Assembly (NCBI GenBank): GCA_005862285.1
Contig: SZXW01000001.1
Location: 62,001-126,000, forward strand
Length of the DNA: 64,000 nt
Origin: Chlorobium sp.
GTDB taxonomy: Bacteria > Bacteroidota > Chlorobiia > Chlorobiales > Chlorobiaceae
Direction of reading: 5' to 3'
Shown here: one piece after another, positions 9,772 to 19,914 of the stretch
Layout: every line of letters begins with the position of its first letter
How positions within the stretch are numbered: the stretch's first letter is position 1
The notes under the pieces: model-generated
The model's input: only the letters and a program-made list of their open reading frames with translations
What the model was told of the DNA's origin: nothing
The model's database searches: none
Program-made: the position numbers and the translations under genes

Positions 9772-10896
9772 ATGAAAAAAAAGCCCCTGAAAACCGCTGT
9801 TCTGCTGTTCCTTTTCATGTTGCCGCTTGCTTCCCATGCAACCGGACGGCAGGACAGCCTTGACGTTAAAATAGGACAGATGCTCATGATCGGCTTCAGG
9901 GGTTTCAGCGTATCCGATGCGCCGGGCATTGCCGAGGACATAAAAAAAAGGCATATAGGCGGAGTGGTGCTTTTTGATTATGATGTGACGTCACATACGG
10001 CTGCAAGGAATATCAGCAGCCCTGAACAGCTTTCCAGCCTTACACTCGACCTGCAGAACCTTTCTGAAATCCCGCTTCTGATAGCCATCGACCAGGAAGG
10101 CGGAAAAGTTTGCCGCCTCAAAACGGCAAGGGGTTTTCCTTCGACGGTTTCCGCCGCTCACCTCGGCCAACTCGACATTCCCGACAGCACGAGAGCCGTT
10201 GCACTCAGGACAGCTCGCACTCTCAAAGCCATGCATATCGGCATGAACTTCGCACCGGTCGCCGATGTGAATGTCAATCCTCAGAACCCCGTAATCGGCA
10301 AACTCGACAGGAGCTTTTCACCTGATCCGGCACTGGTGGCCCTGCATGCAGGCATTACCGCCGATACCTTCCAGGACGAGGGGATCGTCTCGACCCTGAA
10401 GCATTTCCCCGGCCACGGCAGCTCCACGACGGACACGCATCTCGATTTCACGGACATCACCGCAAGCTGGTCCGAAAAAGAGCTGGAACCTTACCGGGCA
10501 CTCATTTCAGGTGGTTTCCACGACGCAGTGATGACCGCTCATGTGTATAACAGCAAACTCGACCCGCTCTACCCTGCAACACTTTCAAAAAACACGCTTG
10601 ACGGACTCTTGCGCAAAAAGCTCGGCTTCGGAGGCATTATCGTCAGCGATGACATGCAGATGAAAGCAATAGCCGACCGTTACGGCCTTGAACAGGCGAT
10701 CCGCCTTGCCGTGGAAGCCGGGGTCGATATCCTGCTGTTCGGAAACAACGTGAGTTATGACCCCGATATTGCTTCAAAAGCCACCGATATACTGCACTCG
10801 CTCGTCGAAAAAAGGATCATATCTGAAAAACGCATCGATCTCTCCTATCGCAGGATAATGGATCTCAAGAAACGGTATCTGTTCAGCTGCAAATAA
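9772..10896 (+). CDS. Secreted glycoside hydrolase family 3 (beta-N-acetylhexosaminidase-like)
   Basis: GH3 enzyme of the NagZ type, expected to cleave N-acetylglucosamine from peptidoglycan fragments. Residues 1-23 form a signal peptide ending LASHA, so it is exported, unlike cytosolic NagZ. The family loop KHFPGHGSSTTDTH starts at Lys210 and carries the His/Asp acid-base dyad; VSDDMQMKAI contains the nucleophile Asp (293 or 294). IDQEGGKVCRL and NFAPVADVNVNP are other GH3 signatures. The length of 374 fits a single-domain form. Located 23 bases after clpB, possibly co-transcribed. Confidence 0.92.
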   Translation: MKKKPLKTAVLLFLFMLPLASHATGRQDSLDVKIGQMLMIGFRGFSVSDAPGIAEDIKKRHIGGVVLFDYDVTSHTAARNISSPEQLSSLTLDLQNLSEIPLLIAIDQEGGKVCRLKTARGFPSTVSAAHLGQLDIPDSTRAVALRTARTLKAMHIGMNFAPVADVNVNPQNPVIGKLDRSFSPDPALVALHAGITADTFQDEGIVSTLKHFPGHGSSTTDTHLDFTDITASWSEKELEPYRALISGGFHDAVMTAHVYNSKLDPLYPATLSKNTLDGLLRKKLGFGGIIVSDDMQMKAIADRYGLEQAIRLAVEAGVDILLFGNNVSYDPDIASKATDILHSLVEKRIISEKRIDLSYRRIMDLKKRYLFSCK

Positions 10897-11015
10897 ACCG
10901 GCATCAGCTACTGAACCGCAAAGAGAAATACTTCCCCCGGCCGGCTCCGGACAGCTTCAGGATGCAGTTGTTCAACCCAAGACAGAATCAGCCTTTACAT
11001 TCCTGTTTAGATCGT

Positions 11016-11264
11016 TCATTTTTTAATAGTCGGATCAGGCGGCTTGGGAGGTTCTGGCTGAGGGTTCAGCCAGTTTTTACCGACGCGCTTGTATTTTACA
11101 TGCGACTTTGGCGGTAATGGTTGGGGATTAAGTGTAATTTTTTCACCTGGCATTGCAACTGTTTCCTGCTTGCCGGAAGTTTGTACCTGGTCCGCCGCAT
11201 AGGAAACTCCGCAAAACATTCCCATGGCAGCAAGAGCCAGAACACCTGCGACTGATTTTTTCAT
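11016..11264 (-). CDS. Tiny secreted proline-rich protein with LNPQP repeats
   Basis: 82 residues from ATG 11264. Residues 1-23 are a signal peptide (MKKSVAGVLALAAMGMFCGV, cleavage after SYA). The mature part of about 60 residues carries a repeated motif, LNPQPLPPK and WLNPQPEPPKPPDP, separated by a basic stretch. Nothing catalytic is visible. Short exported proteins with NPQPLPP repeats occur in other bacteria as hypothetical proteins; I know no assigned function. Stands alone, tail-to-tail with the GH3 gene and divergent from sixA. No clear Shine-Dalgarno. Confidence 0.7.
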   Translation of the reverse strand: MKKSVAGVLALAAMGMFCGVSYAADQVQTSGKQETVAMPGEKITLNPQPLPPKSHVKYKRVGKNWLNPQPEPPKPPDPTIKK

Positions 11265-11645
11265 AATCGGTTGTTTCTTGTGGTTTCGAGGAAATTCAGT
11301 ATGAAAAGGTGCTGATTTCAGATAATAATACATGAAAAAACTGCTTCATGAAAGAAGTACAAACGGAAAAACGAGGTTCAAAAATATTGTTTGATTTGGC
11401 CGTTATTTACATTTCAAGTATTACCTTTATACGCTGTCCAGGACATCATGTCTTTTTAACGGCCTTATCCCCACTTTAACGTTGAATGCACTTATACTTC
11501 AGGATCGAAAGATGAGAATGCCCCCCCTTTTTCCAACTTGATTTTACTTGAACAACATGATTCAAAGTCAGGAAAACCCTATCTTGTCAAAGTCCTTATC
11601 GAAAATATGAGGAATGAGGGAACATAAAGAACAGTTCATGCGCTG
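11265..11645. other. Gene-free divergent region between the Pro-rich gene and sixA
   Basis: 381 bases, AT-richer than the surrounding genes. It must hold promoters for both flanking genes. A C7T5 homopolymer run is at about 11521-11532. I see no RNA gene, operator palindrome or terminator I can support. Confidence 0.6.
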
Positions 11646-12182
11646 ATGAAGACGCTCTACATTGTCCGGCATGCCAAATCCGGATGGGAACACGGGGTCA
11701 AAACCGATTTTGATCGCACGCTCAGTAAGCGCGGTATGCGAACAGCTCCTCTCATGGCATCGGTGCTGAAAGAAAAAAAAGTGATGCCGGATCTTGTGAT
11801 TTCAAGCCCGGCAAACAGGGCGATCACCACAGCAAAACTTTTCTGCGAAGTTCTCAACTACCCTGATAACCTCATTCAGCAGAAATTCGAACTGTATGAA
11901 GGGGAAACGGGCGTATTGCTCGATACCATACGTGAAATCCCCGACAGCTGCAGGACAGCAATGATCTTCGGACACAATCCTTGCCTTCTGGAATTTGCCA
12001 ACCTCTTTCCGGGAAAAAAAGTCGACAGCTTTGCTCCCTGCGGTATCGTGCGTATCGACCTGGATGTCCGGTTCTGGAAGGAAAGCGCCTACAGTAAAGG
12101 GAAAACGATCTGCTATGAAATGCCGGAAAAACATACCTATCCGGTACTTAATCCCGTTCCCCCTTCGGATCGCGAGCCATAA
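11646..12182 (+). CDS. sixA: SixA-type phosphohistidine phosphatase (histidine phosphatase superfamily)
   Basis: Small branch-1 histidine phosphatase. The catalytic RHAKSGW motif is at residues 8-14; SSPANRA and the second His in FGHNP complete the active site. E. coli SixA dephosphorylates phosphohistidine on HPt domains and PtsO-type carriers; the substrate here is unknown. Length 178, near the family norm. Its 3' end overlaps the convergent gpsA by 35 bases. The upstream region is AT-rich and probably carries its own promoter. Confidence 0.88.
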   Translation: MKTLYIVRHAKSGWEHGVKTDFDRTLSKRGMRTAPLMASVLKEKKVMPDLVISSPANRAITTAKLFCEVLNYPDNLIQQKFELYEGETGVLLDTIREIPDSCRTAMIFGHNPCLLEFANLFPGKKVDSFAPCGIVRIDLDVRFWKESAYSKGKTICYEMPEKHTYPVLNPVPPSDREP

Positions 12183-13149
12183 GGTCAAGGATTGCCTGCT
12201 GTACCGGTTTTTTCTCGAAAAGCATCTCGTAAACCGTCCGGATAATAGGCATATCTACACCAAGCGACCTGCTGAGGTCAAACACCGCCCTCGAAGTCAG
12301 TACCCCTTCGGCGATCATGTTCATATGGCAGATGACATCGTCGAGCGTACGCCCTTTTCCGATCTCTTCACCGACATATCTGTTCCTGCTGTGCCGGCTG
12401 AGGCAGGTCACCACCAGGTCGCCGATACCGGAAAGTCCGGATATGGTCATCGGATCACCACCAAGCCGGACACAGAGCCTTGAAATTTCGGCAAGTCCCC
12501 TCGTGATGATCGCCGCCTTGGCGTTGTCGCCGAACCCTATGCCGTCTGAAATACCTGCTGCAATAGCAATGATGTTCTTGACCGAACCAGCGATTTCAAC
12601 CCCGACGATGTCGCTGTTGACATAAACCCGGAACATGCTGGTATGGAACACTTCCTGTACTTTTTCAGCGGTCTGGAGCGAAGAAGATGATGCGACCACT
12701 GTCGTGGGCTGCTCTTTCGCGACCTCTTCGGCATGGCTCGGCCCGTAAAGAACGGTAACCTGGTCTGAGTGGAGACCGGGCAGTGCTTCGAGCAGCACTT
12801 CGGACATCCGTTTTCCTGTTCCAAGTTCAATGCCCTTGGCGACATTGACAAGAATTTTGCCATCGAGCGGCATATCGCTGAAACCGCTCACCGTTTCCCG
12901 TACGGCCTGGGACGGCACGGCCGTGACAATCATCCGTGCCCATGAGACGAGATCCCTGAGGTCTTCGACAGCCCTCAGATTTTCTGGAAACCGCACTCCC
13001 TTGAGATAACGGCGGTTCTCACGCTCGATTTCAAGCTGGGCGGCGAACTCCGGACGGTGGGCCCAGAGACGGACTGGATAGTTTTTTTTTGCAAGAAGAA
13101 CGGCAAGGGTGGTCCCCCAGCTGCCGGCTCCCAGAACGGCAATTTTCAT
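12148..13149 (-). CDS. gpsA: Glycerol-3-phosphate dehydrogenase [NAD(P)+]
   Basis: Reduces dihydroxyacetone phosphate to sn-glycerol-3-phosphate, the backbone for phospholipids. Rossmann motif [11 protein letters not shown] at 6-16, VAKGIE, and the catalytic-lysine stretch [13 protein letters not shown] plus the glycerophosphate-binding segment [18 protein letters not shown]. Length 333, standard. It follows plsY after 15 bases, so synthesis of glycerol-3-phosphate and its first acylation are encoded side by side. Confidence 0.96.
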   Translation of the reverse strand: MKIAVLGAGSWGTTLAVLLAKKNYPVRLWAHRPEFAAQLEIERENRRYLKGVRFPENLRAVEDLRDLVSWARMIVTAVPSQAVRETVSGFSDMPLDGKILVNVAKGIELGTGKRMSEVLLEALPGLHSDQVTVLYGPSHAEEVAKEQPTTVVASSSSLQTAEKVQEVFHTSMFRVYVNSDIVGVEIAGSVKNIIAIAAGISDGIGFGDNAKAAIITRGLAEISRLCVRLGGDPMTISGLSGIGDLVVTCLSRHSRNRYVGEEIGKGRTLDDVICHMNMIAEGVLTSRAVFDLSRSLGVDMPIIRTVYEMLFEKKPVQQAILDLMARDPKGERD

Positions 13150-13164
13150 CGGATTGAAAAACCG

Positions 13165-13908
13165 TTACGCATGTTTGCCGAACCTGACGCGGTTTTCGGT
13201 GCCGGAAAACAGCCTTTTGATATTCGTGCGGTGCGTGTACAGTATTCCAAGAGCGACGATCAGTCCGAAAATGATGAGATGATAGTCAAGACTGTCATGA
13301 ATGGAAACTGAAGACCCGAAGAGCCTGATGTAGTAGTCAAGGCCGCTTCCCAGTTCGAAAATATACTTCCGGATTACGATGATGAGCGGAAAAGCGATTG
13401 CAGCCAGTATGGACGCAACGGAAACGTACCGGGAAATATAAACGGTCAGCAGGAATACCCCGATAACCATCAGCATGCTTACCGGAGCTATACCGATCAG
13501 CATTCCGGCGGCAGTGCTGACCCCTTTCCCCCCCCTGAAACCGGCAAAAAGCGTGAAGACATGGCCGATGACAGCACTCATTCCTGCAAGCAGGCGAAGG
13601 GCGACTTCGTTTATGTCAGGAAAAGTCCCGAGCGGATGATGCCTGAAATAGGCCACCACTGAAACGGCGGCCACGATGCCCTTCAGAATATCGATGAGCG
13701 TGACGGTGAGACCGGCTTTCCAGCCGAGTACCCTGAAAGCGTTCGTTCCACCGGCGTTGCCGCTGCCGAACTGACGGATGTCAATGCCTTTGAGCGTCTT
13801 TCCGGCAATCAGGCTGGTCGGAATGGAGCCTATGACATAGCTCACCAGTAATATCGCTATCAACGTGACCATAGATCGGTATGATTTGAGTTCCTGAAGC
13901 AGGGGCAT
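13165..13908 (-). CDS. plsY: Glycerol-3-phosphate acyltransferase PlsY
   Basis: Membrane acyltransferase that uses acyl-phosphate to acylate glycerol-3-phosphate, first step of phospholipid synthesis. Conserved motifs: [12 protein letters not shown] (first loop), [14 protein letters not shown] (phosphate-binding), and the late [12 protein letters not shown]. About five to six hydrophobic helices; 247 residues, slightly long because of an insertion near the C terminus ([19 protein letters not shown]). The ATG overlaps the purM stop as TGATG, a sign of translational coupling; an ATG at 13872 is a less likely start. Confidence 0.94.
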   Translation of the reverse strand: MPLLQELKSYRSMVTLIAILLVSYVIGSIPTSLIAGKTLKGIDIRQFGSGNAGGTNAFRVLGWKAGLTVTLIDILKGIVAAVSVVAYFRHHPLGTFPDINEVALRLLAGMSAVIGHVFTLFAGFRGGKGVSTAAGMLIGIAPVSMLMVIGVFLLTVYISRYVSVASILAAIAFPLIIVIRKYIFELGSGLDYYIRLFGSSVSIHDSLDYHLIIFGLIVALGILYTHRTNIKRLFSGTENRVRFGKHA

Positions 13909-14897
13909 CAGTTAGAGCATACCTGCCCTATAATGTAAGCATTTTCCTGTCGAGATTTCAACTCTTCGGATATCCGGTCCGCAGCATTCCTTTCCACGAC
14001 CATGACCAACCCGATACCGAGATTGAACGTTCTCCGCATGTCCTCCTCGGGGACGTTGCCTTCCCTGCGGATAATGTCGAAAATCAGGGGTTCCGGCCAT
14101 GAGTTCCAGTCTACGTCGAGCTTCAGCCCTTCGGGTATGATACGCATGGTATTGCCCGTCAGGCCTCCGCCGGTAATGTGTGAAAGCCCCTTGATATCCG
14201 CCGAACCAAGGAAAGGCTCGACAAGCGAAAGATATGAACGGTGGATTTTCAGGAGCTCTTCGCCGACCGTACCTTCGAGACCGGCAAAGGTCCGGTTCAT
14301 CCTTCCCTCGAAAACCTTCCGGGCGAGGGAGTAGCCGTTGGTATGCAGCCCTTTTGAGGGAATGCCGAGCAGCACGTCGCCAGGCTTTATCGATGCGCCG
14401 TTGACGATTCTGCCATGATCGACGACACCGACGATGGAACCGGCAAGATCGAAATCCTCCGTCTGGTAGAGACCGGGCATTTCGGCGGTTTCTCCTCCGA
14501 TCAGGGCGCATCCGTTTTCGCGGCAGGCGCTCACCATGCCTTTCACCACTTCAGCGGCAATGGCCGGAGTCAGCTTCCCGCATGCATAGTAATCGAGGAA
14601 AAAGAGAGGCTTCGCGCCGCAGGCGAGGATATCGTTCACGCAATGGTTCACGAGACAGGAGCCGACGGTATTGTATACTCCAAGTTCGACGGCAATCTTG
14701 AGCTTTGTACCGACACCGTCGATACTGCTGACAAGAACCGGTTTTTCATACCCGGAAAAATCCGGCATGAAAAAGCCCCCGAACGCACCGATATCGGTTA
14801 TGACCCCTCTGGTGAAAGTCCCTCGCACATCGGACTTTATCATGCGGACAAACTCTTCCCCGGCACTGATATCAACCCCGGCTTTTTTATAATCCAT
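13908..14897 (-). CDS. purM: Phosphoribosylformylglycinamidine cyclo-ligase (AIR synthetase)
   Basis: ATP-dependent ring closure of FGAM to AIR in purine synthesis. Signatures: [15 protein letters not shown] at the N terminus, [38 protein letters not shown], and [10 protein letters not shown]. Length 329 is close to the usual 340. Lies 41 bases downstream of lysC and overlaps plsY by one base, so it belongs to the minus-strand lysC-purM-plsY-gpsA cluster. Confidence 0.96.
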   Translation of the reverse strand: MDYKKAGVDISAGEEFVRMIKSDVRGTFTRGVITDIGAFGGFFMPDFSGYEKPVLVSSIDGVGTKLKIAVELGVYNTVGSCLVNHCVNDILACGAKPLFFLDYYACGKLTPAIAAEVVKGMVSACRENGCALIGGETAEMPGLYQTEDFDLAGSIVGVVDHGRIVNGASIKPGDVLLGIPSKGLHTNGYSLARKVFEGRMNRTFAGLEGTVGEELLKIHRSYLSLVEPFLGSADIKGLSHITGGGLTGNTMRIIPEGLKLDVDWNSWPEPLIFDIIRREGNVPEEDMRRTFNLGIGLVMVVERNAADRISEELKSRQENAYIIGQVCSN

Positions 14898-14938
14898 CTT
14901 CAGCCTCTCTCTTTAAATCATTGAATAACATTTCGACA

Positions 14939-16363
14939 TTAAGGCCTGCCGGCCGGCACTTCAAAGATTCCTTCAGCTTCAAGGCCCGAGAAAAACTCCC
15001 GGTGAAGGTTGTTCACCGCGGTAACGACATCCTTCTCCTCGACCACAAAACCGACATTGATCTCCGAGGCCCCCTGGGAGATCATTCTGATATTCACATC
15101 TTTCAGGTCACTGAATATCCTGCCTGCAACCCCGCGGGACATCCGGAGATTGTCGCCTACGACACTGACAGTGGCGACGTTATGCTCGATTTCGACATCC
15201 GCAAAGCTTTTCAGGTCATCGATCAGATCGTTGCTGAAGCTTTTTTCGTCGACCGTAAGCGAAACCGAAACCTCGCTGGTCGAAATCATCTCGACAGAAA
15301 CTCCGTAACGAGAGAATACGCCGAACAGCTCGTTCATGAACCCGTGACGTCCGAACATGCGGTTCGAATGGATGTTGATGATGCACTGGCCTTTCTTCAC
15401 GGCGATAGATTTCACGAGGCCTTTGTAGCTCATACCGGCAAGCCTTTCGGGGTCATTGGTGATAATGGTGCCTTTAGCATCAGGATGCCAGGAGTTCAGC
15501 ACATAGACCGGAATATTCTTCTCCACTGCCGGAGCGATGGTGTCGGGATGCAGCACCTTGGCGCCAAGATAAGCCAGTTCGGCCGCCTCGGAAAAGGTCA
15601 TCACCCTGATACTCCTTGCTTCAGGTACAAGCCGCGGATCGCAGGTCATGACTCCATCGACATCGGTCCAGATCTGGATCGAGTTATCGTCGAGCCAGGC
15701 GCCGAGCAGCGCTGCCGAAAAGTCGGAACCGCCTCTCCCAAGCGTCGTGGTTTTGCCCTCTTTCGTAGCCCCGATATATCCCTGGGTGATGACAATCGTG
15801 CCCCTCTCGAGCAAAGGCCTGATTATCCGGCGGACATTCTCTTCGCAAATCTCGTTGAGGGGACGGGCGAAACCGAAGTTGCCGTCGGTGATCATGACCG
15901 TACGGACATCGATCCACTGGGCATCGTATCCCTGATCCTTCATTGCCGCAGCGAAAACCGTCGTCGAGAGCAGTTCACCGAACGAGCAGAACATATCCTT
16001 CGTCCGCTCGGTCAGTTCTCCCACGATCTCGATACCTTTGATCAGCATTTCGAGCCGGGAGACATATTTATCTATTGTCGTACAGAGCTCATCCCTCCGA
16101 GCCTGATCGGTTACAAGCGCTGCGGCAAGATCGAGATGATGTCTGCGGACATCCGCTGCAAGGGCCATCGCATCGTCGAGCGAGCTGCGGCCTGCAGCAT
16201 CCGCGATCTGTATCAGTTTATTGGTAATGCCGCTGCAGGCACTGAGCACGACAAGTGGAGCCGCATTCTCCTTTTCCCTTGCCACAATGGTTATCGCCTG
16301 CTGCATCGCCTGAGCCGTTCCAACGGAGGTCCCGCCGAATTTCATTACAGCCATATCATTCAA
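14939..16363 (-). CDS. lysC: Aspartate kinase (monofunctional LysC type)
   Basis: Phosphorylates aspartate at the head of Lys/Met/Thr (and diaminopimelate) synthesis. [12 protein letters not shown] at 6-17 is the ATP/aspartate-binding start; [15 protein letters not shown] is the kinase glycine loop; from about residue 310 two ACT-like regulatory domains follow ([35 protein letters not shown]). No homoserine dehydrogenase domain is fused. Length 474. The start may be Met4 (16354), since family members often begin MAVMKFGG. I found no lysine riboswitch upstream. Confidence 0.95.
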   Translation of the reverse strand: MNDMAVMKFGGTSVGTAQAMQQAITIVAREKENAAPLVVLSACSGITNKLIQIADAAGRSSLDDAMALAADVRRHHLDLAAALVTDQARRDELCTTIDKYVSRLEMLIKGIEIVGELTERTKDMFCSFGELLSTTVFAAAMKDQGYDAQWIDVRTVMITDGNFGFARPLNEICEENVRRIIRPLLERGTIVITQGYIGATKEGKTTTLGRGGSDFSAALLGAWLDDNSIQIWTDVDGVMTCDPRLVPEARSIRVMTFSEAAELAYLGAKVLHPDTIAPAVEKNIPVYVLNSWHPDAKGTIITNDPERLAGMSYKGLVKSIAVKKGQCIINIHSNRMFGRHGFMNELFGVFSRYGVSVEMISTSEVSVSLTVDEKSFSNDLIDDLKSFADVEIEHNVATVSVVGDNLRMSRGVAGRIFSDLKDVNIRMISQGASEINVGFVVEEKDVVTAVNNLHREFFSGLEAEGIFEVPAGRP

Positions 16364-16878
16364 AAAATGGATTTTCTGATATCTTACGCTTCTCTTAAAG
16401 TCTTTTTATTATTTCCTGAAAACCAGCCGATTCTTTTCGGACTCCTCACATCAGTGATCACATTCAGGAAATTAAAATTCCTTTCCGCAACCTTCCTTCC
16501 ATCATGCAACGACCAATGGCAGACCGGACAGTTCCTCTGCTTCACCACCGGAACGCTGTTCGGCATATCCGGCTGCAGGAGTTTCCATGCAGGTTCAGTC
16601 TTCGATCAGGATTGCAAATATAATTTAAAAAAGAGAAAATCGTATATCTCCTGTCTGCCCGAGGAAAGCGGTTCTTCGGCACTCAGGCCGCTGCCGCTGA
16701 AAGTTGCCTGGAAATCGTCTTCCTTTGAAACGCAGATGCCTGGTCATCGAAAATCATGACTGGAGAATTAGGTTATCCCGGAAGAGAGGTAATCCGGCAA
16801 TGCTCTTTAACCGGCGAAATCATATATTGGGCAGAAATCCTGAATCCGGAAATCAATGAAAAACCTTTCCCTTTTACA
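16364..16878. other. 515-base region between divergent lysC and prmA, no gene assigned
   Basis: Holds the divergent promoters. A TATAAT hexamer is at 16619-16624 on the plus strand, followed by AT-rich sequence and a hairpin-prone stretch at about 16670-16700 (AGCGG with CCGCT). The prmA frame stays open up to 16756 but homology begins only at 16879. A 60-codon minus-strand frame at 16384-16566 contains a CPVC pair but resembles nothing I know. No riboswitch or known RNA was recognised. Confidence 0.5.
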
Positions 16879-17745
16879 ATGACACAAACCGGAACGCACA
16901 ATTATATCGAACTGGCCATCGAGATCGGGCCGTCACTTCATGAACTGTACATCGCGCTGCTTGCCGGGGAAGGAATAGAATGTTTCCAGGAAGAGGATCA
17001 GCGCCTTCTGGCCTACCTGCCCGAAACCGGGTGGACGCCTGAAAAAGAACAGTCCATCTGCGATATGCTGAAAGAACGGTTCGGAAGCATTCCGCCATAC
17101 AAGGCCAGCCTAATAGCCGACAGGAACTGGAATGCCGAATGGGAAGCCCACCTGCAGCCGATCGAAATCTCGGACCGCATCGTGATCGTCCAGAAAAACA
17201 AGGACTTTGCGCTTAAACCAGGTCAGATCGTCATCGAGATCAATCCGAAAATGTCATTCGGCACCGGATACCACGCAACCACGCGCCTGATGCTCAGGCA
17301 GATGGAAAACCTCGAGCTCAGGGACAGGAAAATCATGGATATCGGCACCGGCACCGGCGTGCTGGCCATCGCAGCCCGCAAGCTCGGCAACAAACTTCCG
17401 ATCCTTGCGTTCGACAACAACTCCTGGGCTGCGGAAAATGCCATTGAAAACGTCGTGGAAAACAACGCACCGGACATCGAGGTAAAGCTTCTCGATGCCG
17501 AGGAAGATCTCGTGGCAAACCTGAAAGAAGGATACGACCTCATCCTCGCCAACATCAACAAGAACGTGATCGACCGTGTCCTGCCGGTTATCAGGATCAA
17601 TGCGCCGAATGCGGAAGTCCTGCTTTCCGGCATCCTGATCTACGATGAACCCTGGCTGAAAAAGCTCATAAAGCTGCTCGGGTATGACGTCGTTCGTACT
17701 GTTTACGAAGATGAATGGCTCTCGAGCCTTGTTCACCCCATCTGA
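16879..17745 (+). CDS. prmA: Ribosomal protein L11 methyltransferase
   Basis: SAM-dependent enzyme that trimethylates ribosomal protein L11. The ATG at 16879 gives 288 residues, the normal length; an ATG at 16756 would add 41 residues without homology. The N-terminal substrate-recognition domain is about 1-100, then the linker and methyltransferase domain with FGTGYHATTRLML, motif I DIGTGTGVLAIAA at 154-166, and the post-motif LILANINKNVI. Ends 28 bases before ppx. Confidence 0.92.
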   Translation: MTQTGTHNYIELAIEIGPSLHELYIALLAGEGIECFQEEDQRLLAYLPETGWTPEKEQSICDMLKERFGSIPPYKASLIADRNWNAEWEAHLQPIEISDRIVIVQKNKDFALKPGQIVIEINPKMSFGTGYHATTRLMLRQMENLELRDRKIMDIGTGTGVLAIAARKLGNKLPILAFDNNSWAAENAIENVVENNAPDIEVKLLDAEEDLVANLKEGYDLILANINKNVIDRVLPVIRINAPNAEVLLSGILIYDEPWLKKLIKLLGYDVVRTVYEDEWLSSLVHPI

Positions 17746-17773
17746 TGATCAACTCCACTACAGCATACAGATT

Positions 17774-18715
17774 ATGAAAAGGGTTTCATGCATCGATATC
17801 GGTACAAATACCGCTCTTCTGCTTATCGCCGATCTCGAGCCGGAAAGCGGCATGATCATACCGGTATTCCACAAACAGACCATCGTGAGGCTTGGAAAAA
17901 ACGTGGATGCGTATAAAATAATCGATCCCGAAGCCCTTAAGCGTCTGATCAACTGCCTTGAGGATTACCGTTCGATCAGTAGCGAACATGGATGCGAAGC
18001 CATCATCGCAGCGGGAACGAGTGCACTTAGAGATGCCGGAAACCGTCAGGACATCATCTCCGAGGTGGAAGCCCGCACGGGCATCACGATCGAGTGCATT
18101 ACTGGAGGGGAAGAAGCCGAACTGACATTTTTCGGTGCCGTAGCCGGTATGGACGATATTCCTGAACTTTTCACGGTGCTCGACATCGGCGGAGGCAGCA
18201 CGGAAATTTCGATGGGATCGCTCTGCGGCGTTTCGGAAAGTGTCAGTATCGATATCGGTTCGGTAAGGCTCTCCGAACGTTTTTTTACAGACCTTCCGCC
18301 TTCCAGAAAAGAGTTCGATGCTGCAAAGAGTGCAATAAACGAAGCATTGACTTCGGGCATCATACCTTTTTTCGCATCAAGAACCCATGTCTATGGAGTG
18401 GCCGGAACGCTGACAAGCATCGCGCAGCTCGCACAGGGGCTGAAGCATTTCGACGCCATGAAAGTTCATAACTACGCGCTTGGCTATCAGAACGTGCATT
18501 CGATCCTCGAAACACTGAAGAAAAGCACCCTTGAAGAGATCATCGAACTCGGCGTACCTGAAGGAAGGGCCGACGTCATCACGATGGGGACCCTGATCCT
18601 GCATCAGTTCATGCGCCTGCTCGGCATTCCTGAAATCCGGGTCAGCATTCAGGGTCTCCGCTTCGGAATAGCCCAGAAAGAACTGCTTCGCCTTCAGGAA
18701 AGCCTGCGGCAGTAA
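17774..18715 (+). CDS. ppx: Ppx/GppA-family exopolyphosphatase
   Basis: Actin-fold phosphatase that removes terminal phosphate from polyphosphate and/or converts pppGpp to ppGpp; which one cannot be decided here. P1 motif CIDIGTNTALLLIAD at 6-20, AAGTSALRDA, the second phosphate loop VLDIGGGSTEIS near 135-146, and GVAGTLTSIA. Length 313 is that of the short Ppx form without the C-terminal HD domain. Start ATG 17774. The 3' end overlaps the convergent methyltransferase by 22 bases. Confidence 0.92.
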   Translation: MKRVSCIDIGTNTALLLIADLEPESGMIIPVFHKQTIVRLGKNVDAYKIIDPEALKRLINCLEDYRSISSEHGCEAIIAAGTSALRDAGNRQDIISEVEARTGITIECITGGEEAELTFFGAVAGMDDIPELFTVLDIGGGSTEISMGSLCGVSESVSIDIGSVRLSERFFTDLPPSRKEFDAAKSAINEALTSGIIPFFASRTHVYGVAGTLTSIAQLAQGLKHFDAMKVHNYALGYQNVHSILETLKKSTLEEIIELGVPEGRADVITMGTLILHQFMRLLGIPEIRVSIQGLRFGIAQKELLRLQESLRQ

Positions 18716-19905
18716 ATGCAGACCGGAGCGTTTGAACGGTCCCGGGTAAAAAAAAGAAAATGCATGTCGTTTTCCTTCAGTCTGAATTTTTTCCGGAGTT
18801 CATCCGCAGGGTGGGGAAAATCACGCCGCTGGATGCTTGCCCCGGTTTGCATGAGATCGTGCATCTCGAGAAATGCCGCGAAGGTTTTCGGCTTGTACGA
18901 AACGATATCCACCGTTCGGAACGACCTGCCGGGAAAAGGTACGACCAGGGAATCTGACGTAAGGTAATCGACCGTCCGGTTTACAAATCCCAGACCATAG
19001 TGAGAGGCAAACTGTCCGCAAAGTCTCGCCTTGATGATCGCGGGATCGGGTTCGTAGAAAAACGCTTTCACGGATTCTGCAACAATTTTTCCTGCATCTC
19101 CGACACTGGTTATCTCCACAATCTCATCCTGACCGGAACCGAGACAGACTGCTTTCATGGAAACAGGAGAACCGGCAGGACGTTCGCGATCGAGAAACAG
19201 CATGATTTCCTTGCACTCCCCCTGAACCGAAACCACCAGGATCGATGAAAGCGAAGGAAGCAGCTGCTCAAGGCCGCTTGTTTCAAGGGCGGGAGATGCC
19301 TTGATGCACACATGCCGTGCTTTCCTCAGCATCAGATCATGGCCGGCGATAACATCCGGGCTCGAAGCATGAAGCCCGACCGATTTCCGCCCATGCTCCC
19401 TTCTGGCCGGATCGGCAAATATCCAGTCGAAAGAGTCGTCCGGACAGGAAGCGAGCAGCTCCATGCTTTCACCATGATGTATCACGACATTTGAAATACC
19501 TGCACTTGGCATATTGTATGCCGCAAGTGCGCAAAGCACCTCGTCACGTTCGCAGTAGACCACCTCCTGAAATACACGGGCAAGATACATACAATCCACT
19601 CCGAGCCCGCCGCTCAGGTCAATCATTCTCTTCCCGGAAAAAAGAGATGCCCTGTAACCCGCCATGCGCTCTCCGGAAGACTGTTCGAGGGCAAGAGCGG
19701 TATAGAGCAGTCCTGCATGTGAAAGGCGGGGCAATTTCTTCAGGGCTTTTTTCCTGCAGGAAAGCTGTTCGGCGATTGCCCTGACCGGTAAATCCCTGCG
19801 GTTGTGAAACTGCATGGCAAAAGCGGCAGGATCGTCCGAAGCGTGCCGCGTAAGAACGTCCTGCACTTCCGGCTCAAGCAGCTTCTGCAGTTCTTCGAGG
19901 GTCAA
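18694..19905 (-). CDS. SAM-dependent methyltransferase with THUMP-like C-terminal domain
   Basis: 403-residue class I methyltransferase of a family common in Bacteroidetes/Chlorobi. Motif I is MIDLSGGLGVDCMYLA at 94-109; the acidic Y-C-E at 117-119 ends beta-2; IFADPARR at 162-169 sits where DNA/RNA N-methyltransferases have D/N-PPY-like motifs. The C-terminal 100 residues resemble the THUMP-like domain often paired with this fold, suggesting an RNA substrate. Which base is modified is unknown. Follows fadD after 9 bases. Confidence 0.82.
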   Translation of the reverse strand: MTLEELQKLLEPEVQDVLTRHASDDPAAFAMQFHNRRDLPVRAIAEQLSCRKKALKKLPRLSHAGLLYTALALEQSSGERMAGYRASLFSGKRMIDLSGGLGVDCMYLARVFQEVVYCERDEVLCALAAYNMPSAGISNVVIHHGESMELLASCPDDSFDWIFADPARREHGRKSVGLHASSPDVIAGHDLMLRKARHVCIKASPALETSGLEQLLPSLSSILVVSVQGECKEIMLFLDRERPAGSPVSMKAVCLGSGQDEIVEITSVGDAGKIVAESVKAFFYEPDPAIIKARLCGQFASHYGLGFVNRTVDYLTSDSLVVPFPGRSFRTVDIVSYKPKTFAAFLEMHDLMQTGASIQRRDFPHPADELRKKFRLKENDMHFLFFTRDRSNAPVCIYCRRLS

Positions 19906-19914
19906 AGCAGTACC

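Noticed and set aside
16384-16566. 60-codon minus-strand frame with a CPVC pair
   Set aside because: Too short, no partner cysteine pair, no Shine-Dalgarno, no family resemblance; kept only as a note on the gap.
14921-16759. 612-codon plus-strand open frame
   Set aside because: Antisense to lysC throughout most of its length; no homology in the translation, and the minus-strand frame is clearly aspartate kinase.
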